From assembly GCA_009838515.1 (NCBI GenBank), contig VXRL01000065.1, positions 62,001 to 126,000 on the forward strand: a stretch of DNA of 64,000 nucleotides, read 5' to 3'. Source of the DNA: Terriglobia bacterium. Its GTDB lineage: Bacteria; Acidobacteriota; Terriglobia; Bryobacterales; UBA6623. The translations under genes and the position numbers were made by a program. Positions 52,239 through 59,799 of this stretch are shown here, piece by piece (positions within the stretch are counted from its first letter, which is position 1; each line of letters starts with the position of its first letter). The notes beneath the pieces were generated by a model. The model saw only the letters and a program-made list of their open reading frames with translations. It ran no database searches and had not been told where the DNA came from.

Positions 52239-53520
52239 TGGGAATTATATACGAAAATAACACGCTCAAATTTATGTTATTACGGAAACAGGTGACCCAA
52301 TTTACCACCTGCTCCCTGCGGTGCTCCCTCTCGCCAGCGGGCTACCGGCACATGGACAACATCCTTGGCCGCTTGAACTGGCTCTACAACCAAGCTCTGG
52401 AGGAGCGCAAGACGGCCTACGCCGAGCGCAAGCAAACACTGCACCTGTACGAGCAGCACAAGTGGCTGACGGGGTTGCGCGCTCGCAATGAGCAGGGACT
52501 GGGCGAGATCGCGCTAGGTCCGGCGCGCGGGATGCTGAAGCGCTTGGACGAGGCCTTCCAGTCGTTCTTCCGGCGCGTCAAGGCCGGCCAAGCCCCGGGG
52601 TTTCCGCGCTTCCGGCCGCTCAGCCGTTGCGTCACGATCGACTTGACCAAGATTAGTGACGGCACGGTCAAGCCACGAGGCGGCCACTACGAGCTGGAGG
52701 TGAAGGGCTTTCCGCGCATCCGGCTACACGGTTCCCGAGAGTTGCCGGCTGGGGTCGCGAAGGCGGTCCGGCTGACGAAGCGCGGGCGGCGCTGGGAAGC
52801 CTCGCTGGTGTATGCGGTCGAACGGGCAGCCCTGCCCGCCAGTACCCAGGCGGTGGGGATCGATCTTGGCGTGCGCAAGCGCATGACGCTATCGAACGGC
52901 AAGCGCTACCAGCGGGCAACCCGTGACTGGAAGCGCAAGCGTAGGCTGCAGCGTGCGCTCGCGCGCTGCCGGAAGGGCAGCCAGAGACGGTGGAAACGAG
53001 TGCAGGCGCTGGCGCGCTGGCAGCGGCGGGAGTTCGTGCGGGAGCGGAACGCCTGCCATCGGGCTACAACCGAGATCATCCGCGACTACGGATTGGTCGC
53101 GGTGGAGCAGCTGCAGGTCGCGAAGATGACTCGCTCGGCGCGAGGAACGGAGGAACAACCGGGCAGGAACGTCGCGGCGAAGGCCGGGCTCAACCGGGAG
53201 ATACTGTCACAGAACTGGTCGCTTCTACGCAGACAACTCGAGCAAAAGGCAGAATGGGCTGGGCGAGAGTACGTGGAGGTTGATCCCAGGTACACTTCAC
53301 AGGATTGCAGCAGGTGCCACGCGCGGAACAAACCGCGAGCAGCGGAGACGTACCGTTGCCGCGCCTGCGGACTGGTGGAGGATCGCGACGTGAATGCCGC
53401 GATCAACATCTTGGCGGCCGGGGTTATTGCCGCCGGAGCGTCAACGTGGGCCGTTGGGCCGTGCGTCGCTCCAGAATCGTATGCGAGGGCAGCCTGACGG
53501 TACTCTCGTATATAATCCCC
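52239..53520 (+). mobile_element. TnpB-only insertion element with terminal inverted repeats and flanking 7-bp repeat
   Basis: Left end GGGAATTATATACGA (52240-52254) and right end TCGTATATAATCCCC (53506-53520) are inverted repeats matching at 14 of 15. TAGTCTT occurs directly outside both ends (52232-52238 and 53521-53527), as a target duplication would. Inside the left end AATAAC (52256-52261) pairs with GTTATT (52276-52281), a subterminal hairpin like those of IS200/IS605 elements. No transposase other than TnpB is encoded, so movement would need a partner in trans. IS200/IS605 elements normally have neither terminal repeats nor target duplications, which makes this one unusual. Confidence 0.7.
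52274..53497 (+). CDS. tnpB: TnpB, IS200/IS605-family RNA-guided endonuclease
   Basis: 407 residues from the ATG at 52274. N-terminal helical/wedge part (LNWLYNQALEERKTAYAERK), then a split RuvC domain with D197 (AVGIDLGVRKRM), E278 (LVAVEQLQ) and D372 (EDRDVNAAINI), all three catalytic acids present. The zinc finger CSRC...CRAC lies between the last two. The length and intact residues suggest an active nuclease guided by an omega RNA that would be made from the 3' end of the element. No TnpA is nearby. The ATG overlaps the left-end hairpin. Confidence 0.92.
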   Translation: MLLRKQVTQFTTCSLRCSLSPAGYRHMDNILGRLNWLYNQALEERKTAYAERKQTLHLYEQHKWLTGLRARNEQGLGEIALGPARGMLKRLDEAFQSFFRRVKAGQAPGFPRFRPLSRCVTIDLTKISDGTVKPRGGHYELEVKGFPRIRLHGSRELPAGVAKAVRLTKRGRRWEASLVYAVERAALPASTQAVGIDLGVRKRMTLSNGKRYQRATRDWKRKRRLQRALARCRKGSQRRWKRVQALARWQRREFVRERNACHRATTEIIRDYGLVAVEQLQVAKMTRSARGTEEQPGRNVAAKAGLNREILSQNWSLLRRQLEQKAEWAGREYVEVDPRYTSQDCSRCHARNKPRAAETYRCRACGLVEDRDVNAAINILAAGVIAAGASTWAVGPCVAPESYARAA

Positions 53521-53533
53521 TAGTCTTGTGCTG

Positions 53534-55426
53534 ATGTCACATATTGATGTGTTGGACGCCGGAGCGGGCGTTCTGGAACGATACGCTGACGTATTCACGC
53601 CAAAGGCTCTCGACGTGATCGCAGGATTGGCCGCGCTCGATCGCGAACGCAAGGACTTGATGCAGGCCAGATTGGAGCGTCGGCGCCGGCGCGCTCAGAA
53701 TGCGGAGAGGATTCAGTTCTTGGATCCGGAATCCACGATCCCACGCACTCAGATCAAGGTTGGCGACGCAAGGGCGGGGCGCTTTACCGGGTCGGCGATC
53801 CCGGAGGACCTGCAGTGCCAGTGGATACAGGGTACCGGTCCTGGCGCGAAACCTCGATCCTCGATCGAAAAGAGCATCCGGAACGTGGCTTACGCACTTC
53901 TTTCGGGCGCGGACGGGTGGATGTTCGATGGCGAGGATGCCTTGGGGCAGATCGAGACCATGTCACTCGACAACCAGCGAAACCTGCGCTTGGCGTTCGC
54001 TAGGGATCCGATCTTCCTCAAGGCCGCGGAGACAGTCGCAGGGGAGATGAACAAATGGGCGGAAGATTTCTTCGGCCACAAGATTATCGAAGACTGGCAA
54101 AGACAGCTTGACTTCACCACCAAGATCTTCCGGGCGCGCGGTCTTCATTTGGAGGACCGTCACATTCGCAACACCGACGGCAGCGGCTTTTCCGCGTCGA
54201 TCGTCGATGCCGCCCTGTACGCTACCGGGAATCATCAGACCTTGGCGAACGAGGGCTCGAGCTTGGCTCTATACCTTCCGAAGATCCAGACGGCCGAAGA
54301 AGCTGCGCTATGGCACGAGATTCTCGGCGGCGTAGAGTCGTCGTTGGGCCTTCAGAGCGGGGCGATCAAGACCTATGTCTTGGTCGAGCAGATCGAGGCC
54401 GCGTTCCAGTTGATGGAGATCCGGGCGGCACTCGGGAACCGGTTCGTAGGATTCAATACCGGTCGCTGGGACTACATCAACAGCGTGGCCGACGCGATGG
54501 CCTGGCATCCTGACTTCGTCCACCCGAACATCGATGCCGTGGTGATGACCTACGGCTACATGCGGAACTATGAGGACCGTGTGCGGCGAGCCACCAACAC
54601 TCCCGATGAGAAGGGCCAGTGCGCACTTTGGCAGGGTGGCATGGAACCCAACATTCCAGTTGGCTCTTCGGAGGGTGTGTCCGCGAGCATGCAGAAGGCG
54701 ACACTCGGTGCCGAGCGCGAACAAAGAGAGGGAGCCAGTGGCAAGTGGGTCGCCCACTGGAAGATGGTGCATATCATTCGGCCGGTCTGGGAGAGGGCCG
54801 GTCAGGCGAACCAAGCCGGCCGCTCATTCCCGTCCCTGACGTACACCGATGCTGACGCCGACGGTTTGGTGCTTCTCGAGCCCGCGCCCCGAACAATCCG
54901 TGGAGCCCGAGACCTAATCAGCGTGGCCGTCCAATACGGCAACGCCTTTGAACAGGGGTTCCAGGCGGCAGCCCTGAAGCCCGCAGACTTCTTCGGCAAC
55001 GAAGACGTGCTCTACCTGATGGAGGACATGGCGACAGGGGAGATCCGGCTCAGCATCCTTTGGGAATGGCTGCACAAGACCGCGACCCTCACTGCCGCGG
55101 ACGAGGAAACCGGTGCTGAGGCGGGCGATCTGTTTACCGAGGAGATGTTCTCGCGGCTGCTCACCGAGGAGTTCGCGAAGCTGCGCCAAGCGAGAGACGT
55201 CGACGTTCACGACGACTCGAAAGGCACGACTCTGCCGGTCTCGCGTGTCATTGTCGATGAGTACGTGAGATGCGGCCAAAAAGCCCCGTGGATGGTTGAC
55301 CTGCTCAACGTCAACCTGACGGTCGAGCAGGAGGAAGCGGCGAGGCTACGGACGCAAGACTTCCTGGACCTGTTCTCTAAGCAGGGTGTTCGCATCACCA
55401 AGAACCTCGATTTCGAAGCTGGGTAG
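53534..55426 (+). CDS. malate synthase (A-like)
   Basis: 630 residues from the ATG at 53534; a GTG two codons upstream is in frame. The malate synthase signature is present as GFNTGRWDYINSVADAM, with the TIM-barrel strands before it (VLVEQIEAAFQLMEIRAALG) and the C-terminal domain with EDMATGEIRLSILWEWLHK, as in malate synthase A. Condenses glyoxylate and acetyl-CoA to malate. It is about 100 residues longer than classic A-type enzymes. No isocitrate lyase is nearby, so glyoxylate could come from another route. The start codon is only 13 bases from the right end of the TnpB element, so its native promoter was probably displaced; TATAAT within the element end may drive it now. Confidence 0.85.
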   Translation: MSHIDVLDAGAGVLERYADVFTPKALDVIAGLAALDRERKDLMQARLERRRRRAQNAERIQFLDPESTIPRTQIKVGDARAGRFTGSAIPEDLQCQWIQGTGPGAKPRSSIEKSIRNVAYALLSGADGWMFDGEDALGQIETMSLDNQRNLRLAFARDPIFLKAAETVAGEMNKWAEDFFGHKIIEDWQRQLDFTTKIFRARGLHLEDRHIRNTDGSGFSASIVDAALYATGNHQTLANEGSSLALYLPKIQTAEEAALWHEILGGVESSLGLQSGAIKTYVLVEQIEAAFQLMEIRAALGNRFVGFNTGRWDYINSVADAMAWHPDFVHPNIDAVVMTYGYMRNYEDRVRRATNTPDEKGQCALWQGGMEPNIPVGSSEGVSASMQKATLGAEREQREGASGKWVAHWKMVHIIRPVWERAGQANQAGRSFPSLTYTDADADGLVLLEPAPRTIRGARDLISVAVQYGNAFEQGFQAAALKPADFFGNEDVLYLMEDMATGEIRLSILWEWLHKTATLTAADEETGAEAGDLFTEEMFSRLLTEEFAKLRQARDVDVHDDSKGTTLPVSRVIVDEYVRCGQKAPWMVDLLNVNLTVEQEEAARLRTQDFLDLFSKQGVRITKNLDFEAG

Positions 55427-55476
55427 CGTCTTCCACGGCTTCTGCATGTCTTGTCTGGTGAGCGAGCGGGAGGGCA

Positions 55477-57993
55477 TCAACGACGAACGGGAGGTTCTGT
55501 GTGAATCCCCCGTGCCGCAGCAAAATCAAGGTAGGGTGCAAATGCAGCGTTGACCTGGCCCGCTGTGAGGCCGAAGTCCTTCAGCAGGTAGCTGTGCCGT
55601 TTCTCACGGCGTCGCAGATCTTCCTGCCACGAAAGCCAGTCCTCCATTTCGTCCACGGCCGTCTGCTCCAGCGGCCAGCCAAATCGGCTATAGATATCAC
55701 GCACGACCTTCATGGGGTCACGGATCAGATCGACATAGGCAACGTCGACCCAACGGTGCTCGAGTTCCGGGTGGGCTGATCGGAATCGCGTCGCTCCGTT
55801 CAGCATTTCGCTCATGAAAGCAAGCTGCTCCGCTCCGGTGTCGCGCCCGGAGACCGGTTCCATGGCGACCGAGCGCGCCCGTTCCACCAAGCTGTTCCAG
55901 GACCCCATGACCTCGGCGGGCGTGCGGTGGGTCTGGATGAACAGAGCGTCGGGATAGGTTTCGATCAGGGTCTCTAGCTCCATGAGATGGAAGGGCATCT
56001 TGAACAACCACTGACCTCTGTGCCCGGGACCGGCCTGCAGACGTTGCCATGTGTAGTGCTGTGCCGCGCGATAGTGAAAGGCATAGGCATCTCCCAAACC
56101 GTTCGCAGCCAGCCAACGTTTGTAGGCGGGCACATGGAACTGGGCAGCGAAGGTCCACGACGAAAACGCCGTCTTGAATATTGGGAAATCCTCTTCCGGT
56201 TCGTCGATGCCGAAGGGGTGCACGCCTTCTAGGGCCTTGAAAATATCGAAGGCGCGGTACGCTTCCTCGGTTCGCACCCGACGGGGATCCATGGCCGTGC
56301 CCGCGACAGCGACGTAGTCACCGGTCGACAGGATCGGCTGGACGAGCTCGTACATCCGGAGCGCCCAAAACCGCTTGTCGCGCACCATCAACCGGTGCAT
56401 CAGGGTCGTTCCGCTGCGGTTGATCCCAACGATGAAAACCGGCCTGGCTATCCGCTCTTTTCCGATCTCGGGGTGACGCTGCGCTTCCTTGGCAAACAGG
56501 GCGTTGTGGCGCAGGAACCGGCTCAGTTCGAAGACGACGTTTCCGAGCTTGTCCTCCTCGAGCCGAGCCTCCGGCGCCTCCAATGCCCCGACCAGCTGTC
56601 GCAGGGCTTGGCGCTTCCATTCCGGATAAGCCGCATCGAAGGAGACGCCCAACTCGGCGGCGTAGCGCTTGGCCCGAGCCATTAGGTTGTCGAAGTCCAG
56701 GCGGCTCTGTGGAACGGCATACGGCCATTCGCGACGATGGCGCTCAACCCATCGATGGGAACGCCTGAGCTTGGTCAACGTCCCCGTCCATTCAATCGGG
56801 AGGGGACAGTCCTCGCGGATGGCACGATCGCAAATCGGCAACCGGTCCTGCGGCTTCTTCCTGCTGAACCAATATCTTGCGAAATGGTCGAGCACAGTCC
56901 AGTAGCCGTGGAGCGGCGAGCTCTCGCCACGCGCCTGGCAGGCCCGCTTGAAGGAGTCGTAGGGTACTTGGGGCCAATAGAACCCGAAATCGCCTGGCTC
57001 AAGATCGTACTCGTCCAATTGCGGGTTGCAGCAATGGTAGATCGTGAAACGGCGGTTAGCGTTCAGGGATATGGCGGCACAGATCCGGCTCAGCGTATCG
57101 ACGGCCTCGTTGCTGGATCGAAACGTAAATCCCTCTGGCAGGGTTTCGCATTCGGCCGCTGCCGCAAACATCCGGACCGCAAGGTCGTTGACCGGGCTGT
57201 AACCAGTGCTGGACAGGTTGGTTTGCGGCAACCGGAAAATCGCTAGTGGCATGCCGGTCTGCTGCGCGAACCGAAGCGCCTGCTCCGATGTCAGTTTGCT
57301 CCATGGATAGCCGAGCAGGCCGATTGGAAACGTCTCCTTCATCCGTGCCAGATCCGGCTGCATCTGGTGGTCGATGCGTGCATCCTCGAATTCGTTCGCG
57401 AAGCCGCAAAAGTATTGCGGGAACACGCCCATGGTGGACGCGTAGAACAAGTGCTTGAAGCGCTTGCGCAAACATAACTCGAGCACGTTGCGGACGCCGA
57501 ACGTGTTTATCCTACGTATCCCCAGATACGAAGATAGGAGATTTATGTCGGCCGCCAGATGATAGACCGCGTCAATCTGCCCGCACAGGCCGTCAAAGTG
57601 GCCGGTGGTAAGGCCGAACCGGGTGTGGCCGATGTCCCCGATCACCACTTCGATACGAGGCCCGAAGGAATCGTCCCAGACTTCCGCCTGTTGCAGCGCA
57701 GCGCGGATACGCTCGTGCCCATGTGCGACACTGTTGGCCCGAACGATGCAGTGGACCCTTAATTCGGCTCGCTGCCGCAAGAGCTCGCTCAGAAAGAAGC
57801 GGCCGATGAACCCGGTGGCTCCGGTCAGCAAGACGTCTCGAAACTTGTCCGCCGAAATCGCGGCAGCCGGCGGGTCCGCACTGACAGCCTGGTGAACGAA
57901 TCGACGCAGCGTTTGGACGTCGCTCTGGCACTGCGCGGGCAGCCTTCCCGCCAGCGGCGCTATGGTTTCGTTAGCGGCAGCCTGTAGAGACAT
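55477..57993 (-). CDS. thioester reductase-sulfotransferase fusion
   Basis: 838 residues from the ATG at 57993. N-terminal part (about 55-420): NAD(P)-binding thioester-reductase domain of the Male-sterility/NAD_binding_4 type, with LLTGATGFIGRFFLSELL, VHCIVRA, VVIGDIGHTRFGL, VYHLAADINLL, and the YPWSK catalytic Tyr/Lys. C-terminal part (about 515-800): PAPS-dependent sulfotransferase with the 5'-phosphosulphate loop FIVGINRSGTTLMHRL and the 3'-phosphate region FIQTHRTPAEVMGSWNSLV. Predicted to reduce a carrier-bound or CoA acyl chain to aldehyde or alcohol and sulphate it. Last gene of the PKS operon, 38 bases after the radical SAM gene. I know no standard annotation for this fusion. Confidence 0.85.
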   Translation of the reverse strand: MSLQAAANETIAPLAGRLPAQCQSDVQTLRRFVHQAVSADPPAAAISADKFRDVLLTGATGFIGRFFLSELLRQRAELRVHCIVRANSVAHGHERIRAALQQAEVWDDSFGPRIEVVIGDIGHTRFGLTTGHFDGLCGQIDAVYHLAADINLLSSYLGIRRINTFGVRNVLELCLRKRFKHLFYASTMGVFPQYFCGFANEFEDARIDHQMQPDLARMKETFPIGLLGYPWSKLTSEQALRFAQQTGMPLAIFRLPQTNLSSTGYSPVNDLAVRMFAAAAECETLPEGFTFRSSNEAVDTLSRICAAISLNANRRFTIYHCCNPQLDEYDLEPGDFGFYWPQVPYDSFKRACQARGESSPLHGYWTVLDHFARYWFSRKKPQDRLPICDRAIREDCPLPIEWTGTLTKLRRSHRWVERHRREWPYAVPQSRLDFDNLMARAKRYAAELGVSFDAAYPEWKRQALRQLVGALEAPEARLEEDKLGNVVFELSRFLRHNALFAKEAQRHPEIGKERIARPVFIVGINRSGTTLMHRLMVRDKRFWALRMYELVQPILSTGDYVAVAGTAMDPRRVRTEEAYRAFDIFKALEGVHPFGIDEPEEDFPIFKTAFSSWTFAAQFHVPAYKRWLAANGLGDAYAFHYRAAQHYTWQRLQAGPGHRGQWLFKMPFHLMELETLIETYPDALFIQTHRTPAEVMGSWNSLVERARSVAMEPVSGRDTGAEQLAFMSEMLNGATRFRSAHPELEHRWVDVAYVDLIRDPMKVVRDIYSRFGWPLEQTAVDEMEDWLSWQEDLRRREKRHSYLLKDFGLTAGQVNAAFAPYLDFAAARGIHTEPPVRR

Positions 57994-58031
57994 GATCAGG
58001 TTTTTCGTGTACCGGCGGTCGAGAGAATGTC

Positions 58032-59774
58032 TTAGGCGGTTCCCGCCTGAATGCACCGCTCCGCTTGAGAGTCGACCGTGGCCCGAAACGACTTCAGGGC
58101 CGGTTCGATTCCATCCTCGCTGTAGCGAAGATCGCTCGGGATCGACCGATACCGCGTCTCGACGCGCGCGAACAATGCCCGACGGCGGTCAAGGATCGCA
58201 TCCGGGTGTTTCGCACGCTGCGAAACCGCTTCCCGGAACACGTCCAGCTCTGCCTCGAGGAACAGCTTGAAGTCATAGATCATGATCTGCTGACGGGTGA
58301 CCCTTTCGAGGTGGTAGCCCAAGGCGGCCAGCCTTAGCGCGAGGGCAAGCATTCGGGGATGCTTGCGCGAGACTTGCGCGATGAATCTCGAAAAGGCGGG
58401 AATCTGGTTCTTCGACAGTTGCCGGCGCACGCGCATCGCCCCGACAACGGCGGCATTCCCGCCCAGCGGCTTCCTCAAATGGGGCACCGCCTTGAGGTGC
58501 TCGAACAGGGCCAGGCAGCGCTGGAAGTAGTTCTCGAGAGTTGGATCATAGAGGGTGGCGGTTACCCGCTGATATCCATCGATTAACGTCTCCGGGTCCA
58601 ATTCCGGCCTGAAGTTGAGCGTCATCGCATTGGTGCCGATTTCCTTCTCCAGCAGGCGGTTCTCGGCATGCAGGCGCTGGTACATGTCTGTCCCTCGTAG
58701 GGCCGTCAAGAGGTAGATCGGCGCGACCGGAATTCCCGCCTGTTGGATGAACTCGATTTGCGCGTCGAACACTCCTTCGTCGTCGCTATCGAGTCCTAGG
58801 ATGAACCCGCCTTGGACCTGCATGCCCTTGTGCTGGATCTTGCGGACTGCGTGGAACAGGAAGTTCTCTTCTTTCCTGCTGGTGTTCTGCGGTTTCTTGG
58901 TCTTGATTAGCGCCTTGGGATTGGGAGTTTCGATACCGAGGAACACGGTATCGAAACCGGCCTCCACCATCGCGTCCATCAACCCGTCCATGTGGGCCAG
59001 ATTGACGCTCGCTTCGGTAGAGAGCGAAAACGGGTAGCCGTGAGCCTTCTGCCACTCGGCGATGACCGGGAGAAGGTTCATCGCCTCCCGCTTGTTGCCG
59101 ATGAAGTTGTCGTCGACCAAGAACAGGGGGCCCTTCCAGCCCAACTGGCGCAGCAAATCGAACTCGGCCACCATCTGGGCCGGCGACTTGGTTCGGGGGA
59201 CGCGACCGTAGAGCTTGGTAATGTCGCAGAACTCACAATCGAACGGGCATCCCCGGGAGAACTGAAGCCCCATCGAATAGTAGTTGTCCAGTTCGACGAG
59301 ATCGAAGCGCGGCAAGGGTGTCAGGGTGACGTCCGGCTTCCGTGGCTCCCTGTAGATCGTCTTCGCAATTCCGCTCTCCAGATCCCGCAGAAACCCAGGG
59401 AAGATTTCCTCAGCCTCGTCCAACACGAAGTGGTCGACCCCCGGGATCTCGTCGTGGAACGTGGTGGGGTGAGGGCCTCCGGCGATTACGGGCACGCCTG
59501 CGCGGTTGCAACGCTCGATGACGGTCTTGAGGGACACCCGCTGCACGATCATGGTGGAAGTGAAGACCATGTCTGCCCATTCCAGATCGGAGTCCTCGAG
59601 GGGCGCCACATTCATGTCTACGACGCGCAGGTCGTACTCGGGCGGAAACATCGCAGCGATGGTGAGCAAGCCCAAGGGTGGGAAGGCTGCCTTGATGCCC
59701 ACCATCTCCAAGGCGTAGTTGCCTCCCCAATAGGTCGGAGGGTGTTCGGGATAGACCAGAAGCGCGTTAGGCAT
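58032..59774 (-). CDS. B12-binding radical SAM enzyme
   Basis: 580 residues. N-terminal cobalamin-binding-like domain (about 1-150: MPNALLVYPEHPP, DLRVVDMNVAPL, VIAGGPHPTTFHDEIPG). Then the radical SAM TIM barrel with the 4Fe-4S motif RGCPFDCEFCDITKLYG (CxxxCxxC, about residues 176-183), FLVDDNFIGNKREAM, STEASVNLAHM and FLGIETPNPKAL. The C-terminal part resembles DUF4070 (GFILGLDSDDEGVFDAQIEF) plus a helical tail. Such enzymes often C-methylate unactivated carbons or do other radical chemistry on lipids. The gene is 26 bases after the PKS and 38 before the reductase-sulfotransferase, so it most likely acts on the polyketide or its lipid product. Confidence 0.9.
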   Translation of the reverse strand: MPNALLVYPEHPPTYWGGNYALEMVGIKAAFPPLGLLTIAAMFPPEYDLRVVDMNVAPLEDSDLEWADMVFTSTMIVQRVSLKTVIERCNRAGVPVIAGGPHPTTFHDEIPGVDHFVLDEAEEIFPGFLRDLESGIAKTIYREPRKPDVTLTPLPRFDLVELDNYYSMGLQFSRGCPFDCEFCDITKLYGRVPRTKSPAQMVAEFDLLRQLGWKGPLFLVDDNFIGNKREAMNLLPVIAEWQKAHGYPFSLSTEASVNLAHMDGLMDAMVEAGFDTVFLGIETPNPKALIKTKKPQNTSRKEENFLFHAVRKIQHKGMQVQGGFILGLDSDDEGVFDAQIEFIQQAGIPVAPIYLLTALRGTDMYQRLHAENRLLEKEIGTNAMTLNFRPELDPETLIDGYQRVTATLYDPTLENYFQRCLALFEHLKAVPHLRKPLGGNAAVVGAMRVRRQLSKNQIPAFSRFIAQVSRKHPRMLALALRLAALGYHLERVTRQQIMIYDFKLFLEAELDVFREAVSQRAKHPDAILDRRRALFARVETRYRSIPSDLRYSEDGIEPALKSFRATVDSQAERCIQAGTA

Positions 59775-59799
59775 GAGTTGCCGTCCTCGGTTCCCTCAT

